Assembly (NCBI RefSeq): GCF_001439685.1
Contig: NZ_JYLH01000004.1
Coordinates: forward strand, 1-64,000
Source: Pseudomonas libanensis
Lineage (GTDB): Bacteria > Pseudomonadota > Gammaproteobacteria > Pseudomonadales > Pseudomonadaceae
Reading direction: 5' to 3'
DNA length: 64,000 nucleotides
The position numbers were made by a program, and so were the translations under genes. Below the pieces are notes generated by a model that did not search any database, was not told where the DNA came from, and worked only from the letters and a program-made list of their open reading frames with translations. Shown here in pieces: positions 25,501 to 34,128 of this stretch; within the stretch, counting starts at the first letter, position 1, and the number at the start of each line of letters is the position of its first letter.

Positions 25501-26724
25501 ATGCCTTCATCAACATCCCACTCATCTGTTCGCCTCAGCGACCTCATCCCCCCGATTGTGGCCGGCTTGATCTCGGTTATCGTCAACTATGGCGGCACCT
25601 TCATTCTGGTGTTCCAGGCCGCCAAGGTCGCTGGGCTGAGCCCTGAGTTGACGGCCTCCTGGGTGTGGTCGGTGTCGATCGGCGTGGGGGTTACCGGGCT
25701 GTTTCTCAGTTGGGTTTCCCGCACACCCATCATCACCGCCTGGTCGACACCAGCGGCGGCCTTTCTGGTTGTAGCTCTATCCAGCACCCCCTATGCCGAG
25801 GCGGTGGGCGCCTACATGATCTCGGCTGCGGCCTTTGTGCTGCTTGGGTTATCCGGCTATTTCGAAAAAATCATCCGGCTCATCCCGCCGGGCGTGGCCG
25901 CCGGGTTGCTCGCCGGCATCCTGCTGCAGTTCGGCATCGGTGCTTTCGGCGGCATGAGCTTAGAGCCCATGCTGGTCGGCTTGCTGATTGTGGCTTACCT
26001 CGTGCTCAAACGCCTGAGCGCACGCTACGCGGTTGTGGGCATTCTGGCTTTGGGACTGGCGTTCTTGCTGGTTCAGGGACGGGTCGATTTGTCGGGCCTG
26101 GAACTGCAACTGGCGGCGCCTGTGTTCACCCGGCCTGAGTTCTCGCTCAATGCCCTGCTCAGTGTCGCGCTGCCGCTGTTTCTGACCACCCTGACCGGCC
26201 AGTACATGCCCGGCATGCTGGTGCTGCGCAACGATGGGTTCAACACCAGTGCCAACCCCATCGTGGGCATCACCGGGCTGGGCTCCTTGCTCATGGCGCC
26301 CTTTGGTTCCCACGCGTTCAATATCGCGGCGATCACTGCTGCCATCTGCACCGGCAAGCAAGCCCACGAAGAGCCCTCCAAGCGCTGGATCGCCGGCATT
26401 GCGGCGGGTGTTTTCTACATCCTGGTCGGAGTCTTCGGCGTGACCCTCGCGGCGCTGTTCATGGCGTTTCCGGCCACCTTCATCACCACCCTGGCCGGGC
26501 TCGCCCTTCTAGGCACTATCGGCGGCAGCCTGGCCGGCGCCATGGCCGATGCCAAGTCACGCGAAGCCTCACTGATTACCTTCCTGGCAGCGGCCGCCAA
26601 CATCACGTTGTTCGGAATTGGCGGGGCGTTTTGGGGGCTGCTGATTGGGTTGGTGGCGTACGTCGTGCTTAATGGGCGGTTGCCGCGTCGGGAGCCTGCT
26701 GCCCGTGAGAACGCTGCTAGCTGA
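25501..26724 (+). CDS. BenE-family benzoate/H+ symporter-like transporter
   Basis: A 407-residue inner-membrane transporter with about 12 hydrophobic segments. Family marks are the early GLISVIVNYGGTFILVFQAA, the TPIITAWSTPAAAFLV motif and the late FGSHAFNIAAITAAICTGKQ. BenE proteins import benzoate or related aromatic acids. No ben catabolic genes are nearby, so the substrate may differ. It is divergent from a MocR regulator. The name rests on family resemblance. Confidence 0.85.
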   Translation: MPSSTSHSSVRLSDLIPPIVAGLISVIVNYGGTFILVFQAAKVAGLSPELTASWVWSVSIGVGVTGLFLSWVSRTPIITAWSTPAAAFLVVALSSTPYAEAVGAYMISAAAFVLLGLSGYFEKIIRLIPPGVAAGLLAGILLQFGIGAFGGMSLEPMLVGLLIVAYLVLKRLSARYAVVGILALGLAFLLVQGRVDLSGLELQLAAPVFTRPEFSLNALLSVALPLFLTTLTGQYMPGMLVLRNDGFNTSANPIVGITGLGSLLMAPFGSHAFNIAAITAAICTGKQAHEEPSKRWIAGIAAGVFYILVGVFGVTLAALFMAFPATFITTLAGLALLGTIGGSLAGAMADAKSREASLITFLAAAANITLFGIGGAFWGLLIGLVAYVVLNGRLPRREPAARENAAS

Positions 26725-26790
26725 TGCACGTCCAGGTTTTTGATTTCTTCCGGCCAGCTTTGGGTTGATGGGCCAAATCCAAGGCAAAAA

Positions 26791-26817
26791 AAAGCCTGCT
26801 TCTCTGCAGGCTTTTTT
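26791..26817 (+). terminator. Rho-independent terminator of benE
   Basis: AAAGCCTGC and GCAGGCTTT form a 9-bp stem around TTCTCT, followed by further T residues. Confidence 0.85.
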
Positions 26818-27063
26818 ATCTGGCACGACCTAGACTCAGATTTTAGGCTAAGTAGCTGTTTAAATTGAAATTAAGCTTACTACTTAAAGTTCATACCCCT
26901 ACCATTACCCTAATGAAACCCGTACCTTTTGCAAGTCAAGCGTTAGACCGCATATAACCCTCCGGCGCGCTGCGCGAACCAAGTTCATTTGAACGAAGGC
27001 ATAGTTTCGATCCGAAGCACCATTCCCTCTCCCATTGTGGTGTCAACCTTCCCCTATTACTAT

Positions 27064-27086
27064 TGGTAACAATTCCTATTCGTAAG
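27064..27086. promoter_or_regulatory. Possible Fur box upstream of the ECF sigma gene
   Basis: GGTAACAATTCCTATTCGTA resembles the AT-rich GATAAT-type hexamers of Fur sites only partly. The position directly before a FecI-type sigma gene is where one would be expected. Confidence 0.25.
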
Positions 27087-27094
27087 AAATTTCG

Positions 27095-27631
27095 ATGCCT
27101 CATCTCCCTGAGTCGGGTGCCCCACCGTATAGCGTTGCCAGCTTGTATGTAGCCCATCACGGCTGGATACAGCGCTGGCTGGCGCGAAAACTCGGCAATG
27201 TCAGTGATGCCGCCGAACTCGCTCACGATGTGTTTGTGCGCTTGTTGGGCCACCCGCGTCAGTTCGACAGCGATGTACATGCACGCGCGTACCTAAGCAC
27301 GCTTTCGCGCAACGTGTGTGTGGATTTCTTTCGGCGCAAGCACGTGGAGCAAGCGTGGCTTGAGGTATTGGCGAGTCGGCCTGAGGAGTGCGCACCGTCT
27401 GAAGAACACCGCGCCTTGGTGTTTGAAGCTCTGGTGCATTTGCAGGCAATGCTCGATCGCCTGCCGGTCAAGGTGTCAGAGGCGTTTTGCCTGGCCCAGA
27501 TCGAAGGTTTGAGCTATCGCGAGATTGCGCTGCGCATTGGCGTGAGCGAGCGCACCGTCACCAAATACATCGGACAGGCCATGTTCCAATGCATGGTACT
27601 GGAAGCCGAACTGGACGGAGTGCTGTTATGA
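27095..27631 (+). CDS. FecI-type ECF RNA polymerase sigma factor
   Basis: A 178-residue sigma70-family ECF factor. Region 2 spans residues about 15-80 (AELAHDVFVRLLGHPRQF, then LSTLSRNVCVDFFRRKHVE) and region 4 about 115-165 (LPVKVSEAFCLAQIEGLSYR with the following GVSERTVTKYIGQ helix). In iron-starvation signalling it directs transcription of the receptor gene two positions downstream. Its stop overlaps the start of the anti-sigma gene (ATGA), so both are co-translated. Confidence 0.92.
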   Translation: MPHLPESGAPPYSVASLYVAHHGWIQRWLARKLGNVSDAAELAHDVFVRLLGHPRQFDSDVHARAYLSTLSRNVCVDFFRRKHVEQAWLEVLASRPEECAPSEEHRALVFEALVHLQAMLDRLPVKVSEAFCLAQIEGLSYREIALRIGVSERTVTKYIGQAMFQCMVLEAELDGVLL

Positions 27632-28593
27632 GCTCCAACTCTGGCGGCCTCGACCATGCCACTTTGCAACAAGCCGCTGACTGGTTTGCCCGCCTGAGTG
27701 CGGAACCCAATGCTTTGCAATTGCATGAGGATTGGCGTCAATGGCATGCCCATAGCGAACTCAATCGCATGGCCTGGAGCTATGTCGCACGCGTTGGGCA
27801 GCGTTTTGCACCGTTGCAGGAGGATATCGCGAGGGCCAACCAGACGCTGGAAACCTTGCGCCATTCCCAGCGCTCACGTCGCCAGGTATTGCGCGGCTTG
27901 TCGATTTTCATGGGGGGCGCATTACTGGGCTGGGGAAGTTGGCAGCAGCGTTGGCTGCCAGGGAACTGGACCGCCGATTTTCGCACCAGTACCACCCCAT
28001 TGGGTGAACAGCGTTTGGCCGATGGCACACGCCTTTGGCTTAACAGCGGTACGGCGCTGGATGTGAATTTCAGCGCCGATCAGCGCGAGTTGAAACTTTA
28101 TAGCGGCGAAATCCTCGTCAGTACCGGCAACGACCCACGGCCGTTCGTGGTGGACACACCGCAGGGTCGTCTACGCCCAATCGGCACTCGTTTTAGCGTG
28201 CGAGAACATGATGGACGCACGTTACTCAACGTGTACGAAGGCAGCGTGCAGGTTAGCTGTGGCGACACCCATCAAACTCTCATCGTGCCAGCAGGTCAGG
28301 GTGTTAACTTCGACCGCCACAGCCTGTCCGCAACGCAACGTGCCCAGCCCGGGCGCGAAGCGTGGATGAAAGGAGTGTTAATGGCGAACGATATGCGCCT
28401 GGGAGATTTTATCGATGAGTTGGCCAGCTATCGCCATGGACATCTGGGGATTGACCCGCAGGTTGCCAACCTGCGGGTGATGGGTATCTTCCCGTTGGAG
28501 GACACCGATCAGGTATTGGCCATGCTCGAGCAGGTGCTGCCCGTGCGCATCGAGCGGCGATTTGCCTGGTGGGTCACGGTGGTTGCGCGCTGA
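27628..28593 (+). CDS. FecR-type anti-sigma factor/sigma regulator
   Basis: A 321-residue membrane regulator. The cytoplasmic N-terminus (residues 1-85) has the DUF4880 segment QAADWFARLSAEP. A single helix lies at about residues 90-107 (LSIFMGGALLGWGSW), and the periplasmic FecR domain (about 120-215, with TPQGRLRPIGTRFSV) and C-terminal STN-contacting part follow. It transmits the signal from the ligand-loaded TonB receptor to the ECF sigma factor. The ATG overlaps the sigma stop codon. Confidence 0.92.
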   Translation: MSSNSGGLDHATLQQAADWFARLSAEPNALQLHEDWRQWHAHSELNRMAWSYVARVGQRFAPLQEDIARANQTLETLRHSQRSRRQVLRGLSIFMGGALLGWGSWQQRWLPGNWTADFRTSTTPLGEQRLADGTRLWLNSGTALDVNFSADQRELKLYSGEILVSTGNDPRPFVVDTPQGRLRPIGTRFSVREHDGRTLLNVYEGSVQVSCGDTHQTLIVPAGQGVNFDRHSLSATQRAQPGREAWMKGVLMANDMRLGDFIDELASYRHGHLGIDPQVANLRVMGIFPLEDTDQVLAMLEQVLPVRIERRFAWWVTVVAR

Positions 28594-28683
28594 CATTTTT
28601 TCGCTTCCGTGCTTCCGGTTTTGAATTTTCATTCGAATTAGAGAAGGACAACGGCTTAATGCCTCCTTCGACCGGAACTGTTT

Positions 28684-31095
28684 ATGCCCTCATTCCTGCG
28701 TAATACACCACAATCCTTGGCGTTGACCATCACCCTGGCCTTGGCCACACCGGCTAGCCTGAGCGTAGTGTCACTTGCGACAGCCGCCGAACGGACAAGC
28801 GCGCAGCGTTTCGATCTGCCCGCTGGCGCCCTTGCCGACCAACTCAACCAGCTTGCCGCCCAATCCGGAATCTACCTGGCGGGCAATGCCGCACTGATCG
28901 CCGGCAAAACAGGCCCGGCGCTGCACGGTAGCTACACCGTGGACCAGGCACTGCACACCTTACTGGCAGGTAGTGAGTTGACGGTGGTGCAGACCGGCGA
29001 GCGACGCTATCAGTTGCAGCCAGGCGCGGGCGGCGCACTTGAGCTGGGTGCAATATCGATTTCCGGCAAGGCGCCTGGCTCTACCACCGAAGGCACAGGC
29101 TCTTACACCACGGACTCCTCCAGCAGTTCGACGCGGCTGAATATCCCGCTCAAGGAGACGCCACAATCGATCACTGTGATCACCCAGCAACGCCTTCAGG
29201 ACCAGCACCTGACCAACCTGACAGATACCCTGGAAGCTGTTTCCGGGATCACCGTCGTACGTGAAGGCCTCGGCGCCGACACCGACAGCTACTACTCGCG
29301 CGGTTTCGCCATCAACAATTATGAAATCGATGGTGTGCCCACCTCCTCGCGCCTGGACAACTACACGCAGAACACAGCCATGTACGACCGCATCGAAGTG
29401 GTCCGTGGCTCAACCGGCCTTATCAGCGGCATGGGCGACCCGTCCGCGACCATCAACATGATCCGCAAGCGCCCGACCGACGTTGCCCAGGTGAGCATTG
29501 GCGGCGAAGCCGGCAGCTGGGACCGTTATGGCGCCAGCGTCGACGTGTCCGGCCCGTTGACCGAGACCGGCAATATCCGCGGCCGCCTGGTGGTGGACTA
29601 CAAGAACCAGGGCGCCTGGATCGACCGTTACAAGCAGGACAACAACCTGGTCTACGGCATCACTGAATTCGACCTGTCGGACACCCTGCTGCTGACCGTC
29701 GGCTTCAGCTACCAGACCCAGCACACCAATCAGCCACCGCGCAGCGGCTTCCCGCTCAAATACAGCGATGGCAGCCTCACCGACTTCAAGCGCTCGTTCA
29801 ACACCAGCGCCGACTGGTCCTACTACGACCACGAGCAAACCACTTTCTTCACCTCCCTTGAAAAGCAGTTCGAGAACGGCTGGAGTGGCAAGGTCGAGTA
29901 CAGCCGCAACGAAAACAAATACGACTCCGAAATCGTCTACCTGGCGGGGGATATCGACAAGACCACCGGCCTGGGTGCCTACGTCATGCCCAACAAGTTC
30001 AAGGGCAACCCGATCCAGAATGCGGTGGATGCTTACCTTACCGGCCCGTTCCAACTGTTTGGGCGTGAGCACGAGTTGATCACCGGCGTGACCTTGTCGC
30101 AAATCCGCAACGAAAACGCACCGGACTACGGCGGCTGGGTTCGTCCCGGCGGCAGCTACGACGGCACCATTGGCGCGATCGGTGACTGGAGCGGCAGTGT
30201 CGCCAAGCCGAACTTCGTCAACACCGGTCGCCAGGACTTCGAAGAGAACCAGTACGGGGCCTACCTGACGTCGCGTTTCCACCTCAACGATGACACGACA
30301 CTGATCCTCGGTGGCCGCGTGGTCGATTGGAAACAGAATGACGAGACGCGCTACTTCTCGGGCGATGTGACGACATCCAATCGTAAGGAAACCGGGGTCA
30401 CTATCCCGTATGCCGGCTTGGTCTACGACCTGAGCGACAGCTGGTCCGTATACGCCAGCTATACCAAGATCTTTAATCCGCAGTCGTTGCAGACCACCAC
30501 CGGCTCCTACCTGGACCCACTCGAAGGCACCGGCTACGAAGCCGGGGTCAAGGCCGCATTCAATGAAGGCCGCCTCAACACCAGCCTGGCCCTGTTCAAG
30601 GTCGAACAGGACAACCTGGGCATTGCCGATGGCAACAACCTCACCCCGGCTGGCTGGCAAGCCTACACCACCAGCAAGGGCACCACGACCCAAGGCGTGG
30701 AATGGGAATTCAACGGCGAACTGGCCGAAGGCTGGCAAGCGGCGGGCGGCTACACCTACAGTGTCTCTACCGACCAAGATGACAAGCGCATCGCGACCCA
30801 GATCCCGCGCCACAGCTTCAAGACCTTCACCTCGTACCGCCTGACCGGCCCGCTGGACAAGCTGACCGTAGGCGGCGGCGTCAACTGGCAGAGCAGAACC
30901 GGCTTCGACCTCAGCTACTACGAGCAGAAGAGCTACGCGGTCACCAACCTGATGGCGCGCTACGACATCACCAAAAACCTGTCGGCAGCGGTCAACCTGA
31001 ACAACGTGTTTGACAAGGAGTACTACTCCACCACCAGCGCAGGGGTTTACGGCGCTCCGCGAAACCTCATGACGTCGTTCAAGTACAACTTCTGA
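28684..31095 (+). CDS. TonB-dependent siderophore receptor with STN signalling domain
   Basis: An outer-membrane receptor of 803 residues. A signal peptide ends near residue 34 (SLATAAE), and an STN/secretin-TonB N-terminal domain follows at about 45-118 (LPAGALADQLNQLAAQSGIY). The plug is at about 150-270 (LKETPQSITVITQQRLQD, then EVVRGSTGLISGMGDPS) and the rest is a 22-strand barrel ending in the usual terminal Phe (SFKYNF). The STN domain and the preceding sigma/anti-sigma pair show that it is a surface-signalling transducer, as in FpvA or FecA. The siderophore is not apparent and is likely a heterologous one, since no biosynthesis gene is near. Confidence 0.93.
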   Translation: MPSFLRNTPQSLALTITLALATPASLSVVSLATAAERTSAQRFDLPAGALADQLNQLAAQSGIYLAGNAALIAGKTGPALHGSYTVDQALHTLLAGSELTVVQTGERRYQLQPGAGGALELGAISISGKAPGSTTEGTGSYTTDSSSSSTRLNIPLKETPQSITVITQQRLQDQHLTNLTDTLEAVSGITVVREGLGADTDSYYSRGFAINNYEIDGVPTSSRLDNYTQNTAMYDRIEVVRGSTGLISGMGDPSATINMIRKRPTDVAQVSIGGEAGSWDRYGASVDVSGPLTETGNIRGRLVVDYKNQGAWIDRYKQDNNLVYGITEFDLSDTLLLTVGFSYQTQHTNQPPRSGFPLKYSDGSLTDFKRSFNTSADWSYYDHEQTTFFTSLEKQFENGWSGKVEYSRNENKYDSEIVYLAGDIDKTTGLGAYVMPNKFKGNPIQNAVDAYLTGPFQLFGREHELITGVTLSQIRNENAPDYGGWVRPGGSYDGTIGAIGDWSGSVAKPNFVNTGRQDFEENQYGAYLTSRFHLNDDTTLILGGRVVDWKQNDETRYFSGDVTTSNRKETGVTIPYAGLVYDLSDSWSVYASYTKIFNPQSLQTTTGSYLDPLEGTGYEAGVKAAFNEGRLNTSLALFKVEQDNLGIADGNNLTPAGWQAYTTSKGTTTQGVEWEFNGELAEGWQAAGGYTYSVSTDQDDKRIATQIPRHSFKTFTSYRLTGPLDKLTVGGGVNWQSRTGFDLSYYEQKSYAVTNLMARYDITKNLSAAVNLNNVFDKEYYSTTSAGVYGAPRNLMTSFKYNF

Positions 31096-31409
31096 TCCCC
31101 ATCGACAGCAACTGGCTTTTTACGACCGGAAGCTGGGGCAGCTCATGATCTGGCCTCCTGAACACCTACGAAGAAGTGGGCGGGTGGAGGCTGCACTGGC
31201 TGACGAAACCAGCGCCGCGAATCCCTTTTACGGTGATAAACCGGAGGCGCTTTGCCTCGCGCATAACGAACTGCCCTTTCTCCCAAACTCTACCCTTAAA
31301 ATGGCGGTGCCTACCGGAATCCGACAGAACGCCAAAACGAAAAAACCCGCCATAAGGCGGGTTTTTCGGGGGTTTCAGAGATTTTGAAAGCCTTCTCTGG
31401 AACCTTGTC
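31096..31409. other. Intergenic region between receptor gene and tRNA-Asn
   Basis: 314 bp. It contains the terminator at 31341-31366; the rest shows no gene. An 80-codon frame at 31145-31387 runs through the terminator and is not credible. Confidence 0.6.
31341..31366. terminator. Bidirectional rho-independent terminator
   Basis: AAAAACCCGCC and GGCGGGTTTTT form a perfect 11-bp stem around ATAA, with A and T runs on both sides. It can end transcription of the tRNA from the right and of the receptor gene from the left. Confidence 0.88.
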
Positions 31410-31485
31410 TGGCTCCACGACCTGGACTCGAACCAGGGACCCAATGATTAACAGTCATTTGCTCTACCAACTGAGCTATCGCGGA
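31410..31485 (-). tRNA. tRNA-Asn (anticodon GTT)
   Basis: A 76-nt cloverleaf on the minus strand with encoded CCA. The acceptor stem is TCCGCGA/TCGTGGA with discriminator G. The D-loop contains AGCTCAGTTGGTAGAGC, the anticodon loop is CTGTTAA and the T-arm CTGGTTCGAGTCCAG. The terminator at 31341-31366 follows. Confidence 0.97.
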
Positions 31486-31545
31486 ATGCGCCGTATGTTA
31501 CTGATTAAAAAGAAGAAGTCAAGCCTTCCATGACGCTCGTCGCAA

Positions 31546-32442
31546 TTAACTCCCATGACCGTTTGAAAACGCCGGCTCCAGGGCCAAATCCAGCCAGGCC
31601 CGCGCCGCAGGCGGTAGGTGGGCACTGGCGCGCCAGGCCAGGGCGATGTGCCAGTCGGTGTGGGGTTCGTCCAGGGGGATCAAGGCGATGCCGGGATGTT
31701 GGTGCTTGTGCGCCAGCATGCGTGGCAGGAAGGCGACGCCCAGCCCGGCGGCGACCAGGTCGACGATAAAGTCGATCTGCCCGCTGCGGGCGGTGACTTT
31801 GGGGGTCACGCCCTTGCGTTCGCAGGCGCTGAGAATCTTGGCGTTAAGGGCGAAGCCGGCTTCGAACAGGATAAATGGCGAGTCCGCCAGGTCGGTGAAG
31901 TCGATGCGCTTGCGACGCGCCAACGGGTGACTGATCGGCAGCACCGCGATCAGGGGTTCGTTGCGTACCGGCTGGTAGTCGAAGCCTTCGTCTACCGGCA
32001 ACAGCAGGGCCGCGAGGTCGACCTCCCCCGCCTCCAGGCACTCGCGCAGTTTTTTACTGCCGTATTCGGTCAGTTCGATGTCGATGTCCGGGTAACGGCT
32101 GCGGTAAGCGGCAAACATGGCGGCAAATAACACGCCGCACCCCACGGGCGGCAGGCCAATGCGTAGCACACCACGCTTGAGGCCGCGCAGGTCATTGATT
32201 TCAGCCACCAAGTCGTTGCGTTCGGCGAGTATCACCAGGGCGCGGCGGTAGGCAATTTCACCGGCAGCGGTAAGTTCGTTCTTATGGCCGAGGCGATTAA
32301 GCAACGGCGTGCCCAGTTCGTCCTCCAGGGTCTTGACCGCCTTGCTGACGGTGGACTGGGTCAGCGCCACCGTGTCGGCCGCCTGGGAAAAGCCGCCTTG
32401 GCGTACCACTTCGACAAACGCACGCAAGGTTCGCAGGTTCAT
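31546..32442 (-). CDS. LysR-family regulator
   Basis: A 298-residue LysR-type regulator starting MNLRTLRAFVEVVRQGGFSQ with the helix-turn-helix AADTVALTQSTVSKAVKTLE. A periplasmic-binding-protein-like effector domain spans residues about 90-290. It is divergent from lldD with a perfect dyad between them, so it probably controls that gene. Lactate or a related 2-hydroxy acid is the likely effector by context. Confidence 0.9.
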   Translation of the reverse strand: MNLRTLRAFVEVVRQGGFSQAADTVALTQSTVSKAVKTLEDELGTPLLNRLGHKNELTAAGEIAYRRALVILAERNDLVAEINDLRGLKRGVLRIGLPPVGCGVLFAAMFAAYRSRYPDIDIELTEYGSKKLRECLEAGEVDLAALLLPVDEGFDYQPVRNEPLIAVLPISHPLARRKRIDFTDLADSPFILFEAGFALNAKILSACERKGVTPKVTARSGQIDFIVDLVAAGLGVAFLPRMLAHKHQHPGIALIPLDEPHTDWHIALAWRASAHLPPAARAWLDLALEPAFSNGHGS

Positions 32443-32470
32443 CAGTATTCCTTTTGCGACTGGATAGCAG

Positions 32471-32491
32471 TGATAAAAGTTGTTTTTATCA
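32471..32491. promoter_or_regulatory. LysR-type operator between regulator and lldD
   Basis: TGATAAAA-N5-TTTTATCA is a perfect 8-bp inverted repeat, 29 bp upstream of the regulator start and 52 bp upstream of lldD. Its interrupted-dyad form fits LysR binding sites. Confidence 0.55.
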
Positions 32492-32542
32492 TGTCACAAC
32501 TTTGCTTATGGTGTAGCACTTTGCCCTGTGGAGACACCGTAG

Positions 32543-33673
32543 ATGATCATCTCGTCCGCTTCCGACTACCGCGCTGCAGCCAAGCGTAAGTTGCCGCGCT
32601 TTCTGTTCGACTACATCGACGGCGGCGCCTATGCCGAGCACACACTGCGCGCCAATAGTTCGGACCTGGCCGAGATCAGCCTGCGCCAGCGCATCCTGCG
32701 CAATGTCGACAACCTGAGCCTGAGCACCGAGCTGTTCGGCACTGAACTGGCGATGCCGGTGATCCTCAGCCCGGTGGGCCTGACCGGCATGTATGCGCGG
32801 CGCGGGGAAGTGCAAGCGGCCAAGGCGGCGGCCAATAAAAACATCCCTTTCTGCCTGTCGACGGTGTCGGTGTGCTCGATTGAAGAAGTGGCCGCGCAAA
32901 GCCCACAGTCGATCTGGTTCCAACTGTATGTGCTCAAGGATCGCGGCTTTATGCGCAACGCGCTGGAGCGGGCGCAGGCAGCTGGGGTAACCACGCTGGT
33001 GTTCACTGTCGACATGCCGACACCCGGCGCACGCTACCGCGATGCTCACTCAGGCATGTCCGGCCCATACGCGGCGCAACGGCGCATGTTGCAGGCGATC
33101 ACCAAGCCGCAATGGGCCTTCGATGTGGGCCTGATGGGGCGCCCCCATGACCTGGGCAATATTTCCACGTATCTGGGCAAGCCCACTCACCTGGAAGATT
33201 ACATCGGCTGGCTCGCCAATAACTTCGATCCGTCGATCAGCTGGAAAGACCTGGAATGGATCCGCGAGTTCTGGAAAGGTCCGATGATCATCAAGGGCAT
33301 CCTCGACCCGCAGGATGCCAAGGATGCGGTGAGTTTCGGCGCCGACGGTATCGTGGTCTCCAATCATGGCGGCCGGCAACTCGACGGCGTGCTGTCCACG
33401 GCCAAGGCGTTGCCGCCGATTGCCGACGCCGTGGGCGACGACCTGACCGTGCTGGTGGACTCCGGCATTCGCTCCGGGCTCGACGTAGTGCGCATGCTCG
33501 CCCTGGGCGCCAAGGCATGCCTGCTGGGGCGTGCCGCCGCCTATGCACTGGCCGCCGAGGGCCAGCACGGGGTGGAAAACCTGCTGGATATCTTCGCCAA
33601 GGAAATGCGCGTAGCAATGACCCTGACCGGGGTCACTTCAATCGCACAGATCGATCGCAGCACCCTGGTCTAG
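32543..33673 (+). CDS. lldD: L-lactate dehydrogenase (FMN-dependent, LldD family)
   Basis: A 376-residue FMN alpha-hydroxy-acid dehydrogenase (E. coli LldD has 396). It feeds electrons from L-lactate oxidation into the respiratory chain at the inner membrane face. Visible marks are [17 protein letters not shown] at the start, the FMN site [15 protein letters not shown] and the active-site His near residue 275 in [10 protein letters not shown], followed by the Arg of [11 protein letters not shown]. It lacks the usual lldP permease neighbour; mandelate or another 2-hydroxy acid remains possible. Confidence 0.88.
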   Translation: MIISSASDYRAAAKRKLPRFLFDYIDGGAYAEHTLRANSSDLAEISLRQRILRNVDNLSLSTELFGTELAMPVILSPVGLTGMYARRGEVQAAKAAANKNIPFCLSTVSVCSIEEVAAQSPQSIWFQLYVLKDRGFMRNALERAQAAGVTTLVFTVDMPTPGARYRDAHSGMSGPYAAQRRMLQAITKPQWAFDVGLMGRPHDLGNISTYLGKPTHLEDYIGWLANNFDPSISWKDLEWIREFWKGPMIIKGILDPQDAKDAVSFGADGIVVSNHGGRQLDGVLSTAKALPPIADAVGDDLTVLVDSGIRSGLDVVRMLALGAKACLLGRAAAYALAAEGQHGVENLLDIFAKEMRVAMTLTGVTSIAQIDRSTLV

Positions 33674-33926
33674 CCCTGCCGATCGGCGATACCGCTAGCC
33701 TTAATGTATGCCTGAATTTTACTGTGATGGGAGCCGTGCTGTATTTGCGGCTCAATCCAGATTTTTTATTTCGACAAACAACCTGACCCGCAAAAAGAGT
33801 AAAACTGAGCAAGCTGTAGCAACTCCAGCTCCAACCAGCCAAATAACTGGCGCCATTGTTTGCCAGACTTTTCTGACCTTAAATACAGTCGATTGATTTA
33901 TAAGGAGTTTTATTGACTCTATAAAC

Positions 33927-33942
33927 TTGGCACGAATCTCGC
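33927..33942 (+). promoter_or_regulatory. Sigma54 (RpoN)-type promoter
   Basis: TTGGCACGAATCTCGC carries the -24 GG and -12 GC with exactly ten bases between them; the -24 half TTGGCACG is the consensus. The -12 half has TCGC for TTGC. It points toward the diguanylate cyclase gene. Confidence 0.6.
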
Positions 33943-34045
33943 TCTAATACTCTTCAAGCAGGTGAGGCGATGACAAGACGTGCGGCAGTGCCCCGGGGTT
34001 ATAACCCGAGGCAAAGCGGTTTAAACTGTTTCCAATGTTTTACGG

Positions 34046-34061
34046 TACTGAAGGAACAGTA
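34046..34061 (+). promoter_or_regulatory. GGA-loop hairpin, candidate RsmA/CsrA site
   Basis: TACTG-AAGGAA-CAGTA forms a 5-bp stem presenting AAGGAA in the loop, the known preferred shape of RsmA/CsrA sites. It is 67 nt upstream of the start codon, and no second GGA hairpin is at the Shine-Dalgarno, so the effect is uncertain. Confidence 0.4.
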
Positions 34062-34128
34062 AGACGCTTGGCGTTCGCCACTCTCATCCAGCCTGTAAGA
34101 CAGCCAAGTGCTTAGAGGCCATTCGTTT

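Larger units (their letters stand above)
26725..27094. other. Intergenic region between benE and the ECF sigma gene
   Basis: 370 bp, clearly AT-richer than the flanking genes. It holds the benE terminator (26791-26817), a small palindrome GTTCATTTGAAC at 26984-26995 and a possible Fur site just before the sigma gene. I see no gene in it. Confidence 0.6.
33674..34128. promoter_or_regulatory. Control region and leader of the diguanylate cyclase gene
   Basis: 455 bp without a gene. A GAGCCG/CGGCTC hairpin at about 33729-33753 followed by AT-rich sequence may end lldD transcription. Further on lie the sigma54-type promoter (33927-33942), a GGGTTATAACCC palindrome (33996-34007) and a GGA hairpin (34046-34061). 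The predicted leader mRNA is about 175 nt. Confidence 0.5.

Noticed and set aside
29410..30813. 467-codon minus-strand frame
   Set aside because: Antisense shadow of the TonB receptor gene, caused by GC-rich codon positions; the plus-strand protein is unmistakable.
33954..34128. CrcZ/CrcY-type small RNA downstream of the RpoN-like promoter
   Set aside because: The AAnAAnAA (CA) motifs that define Crc/Hfq-sequestering RNAs are not found after the promoter.
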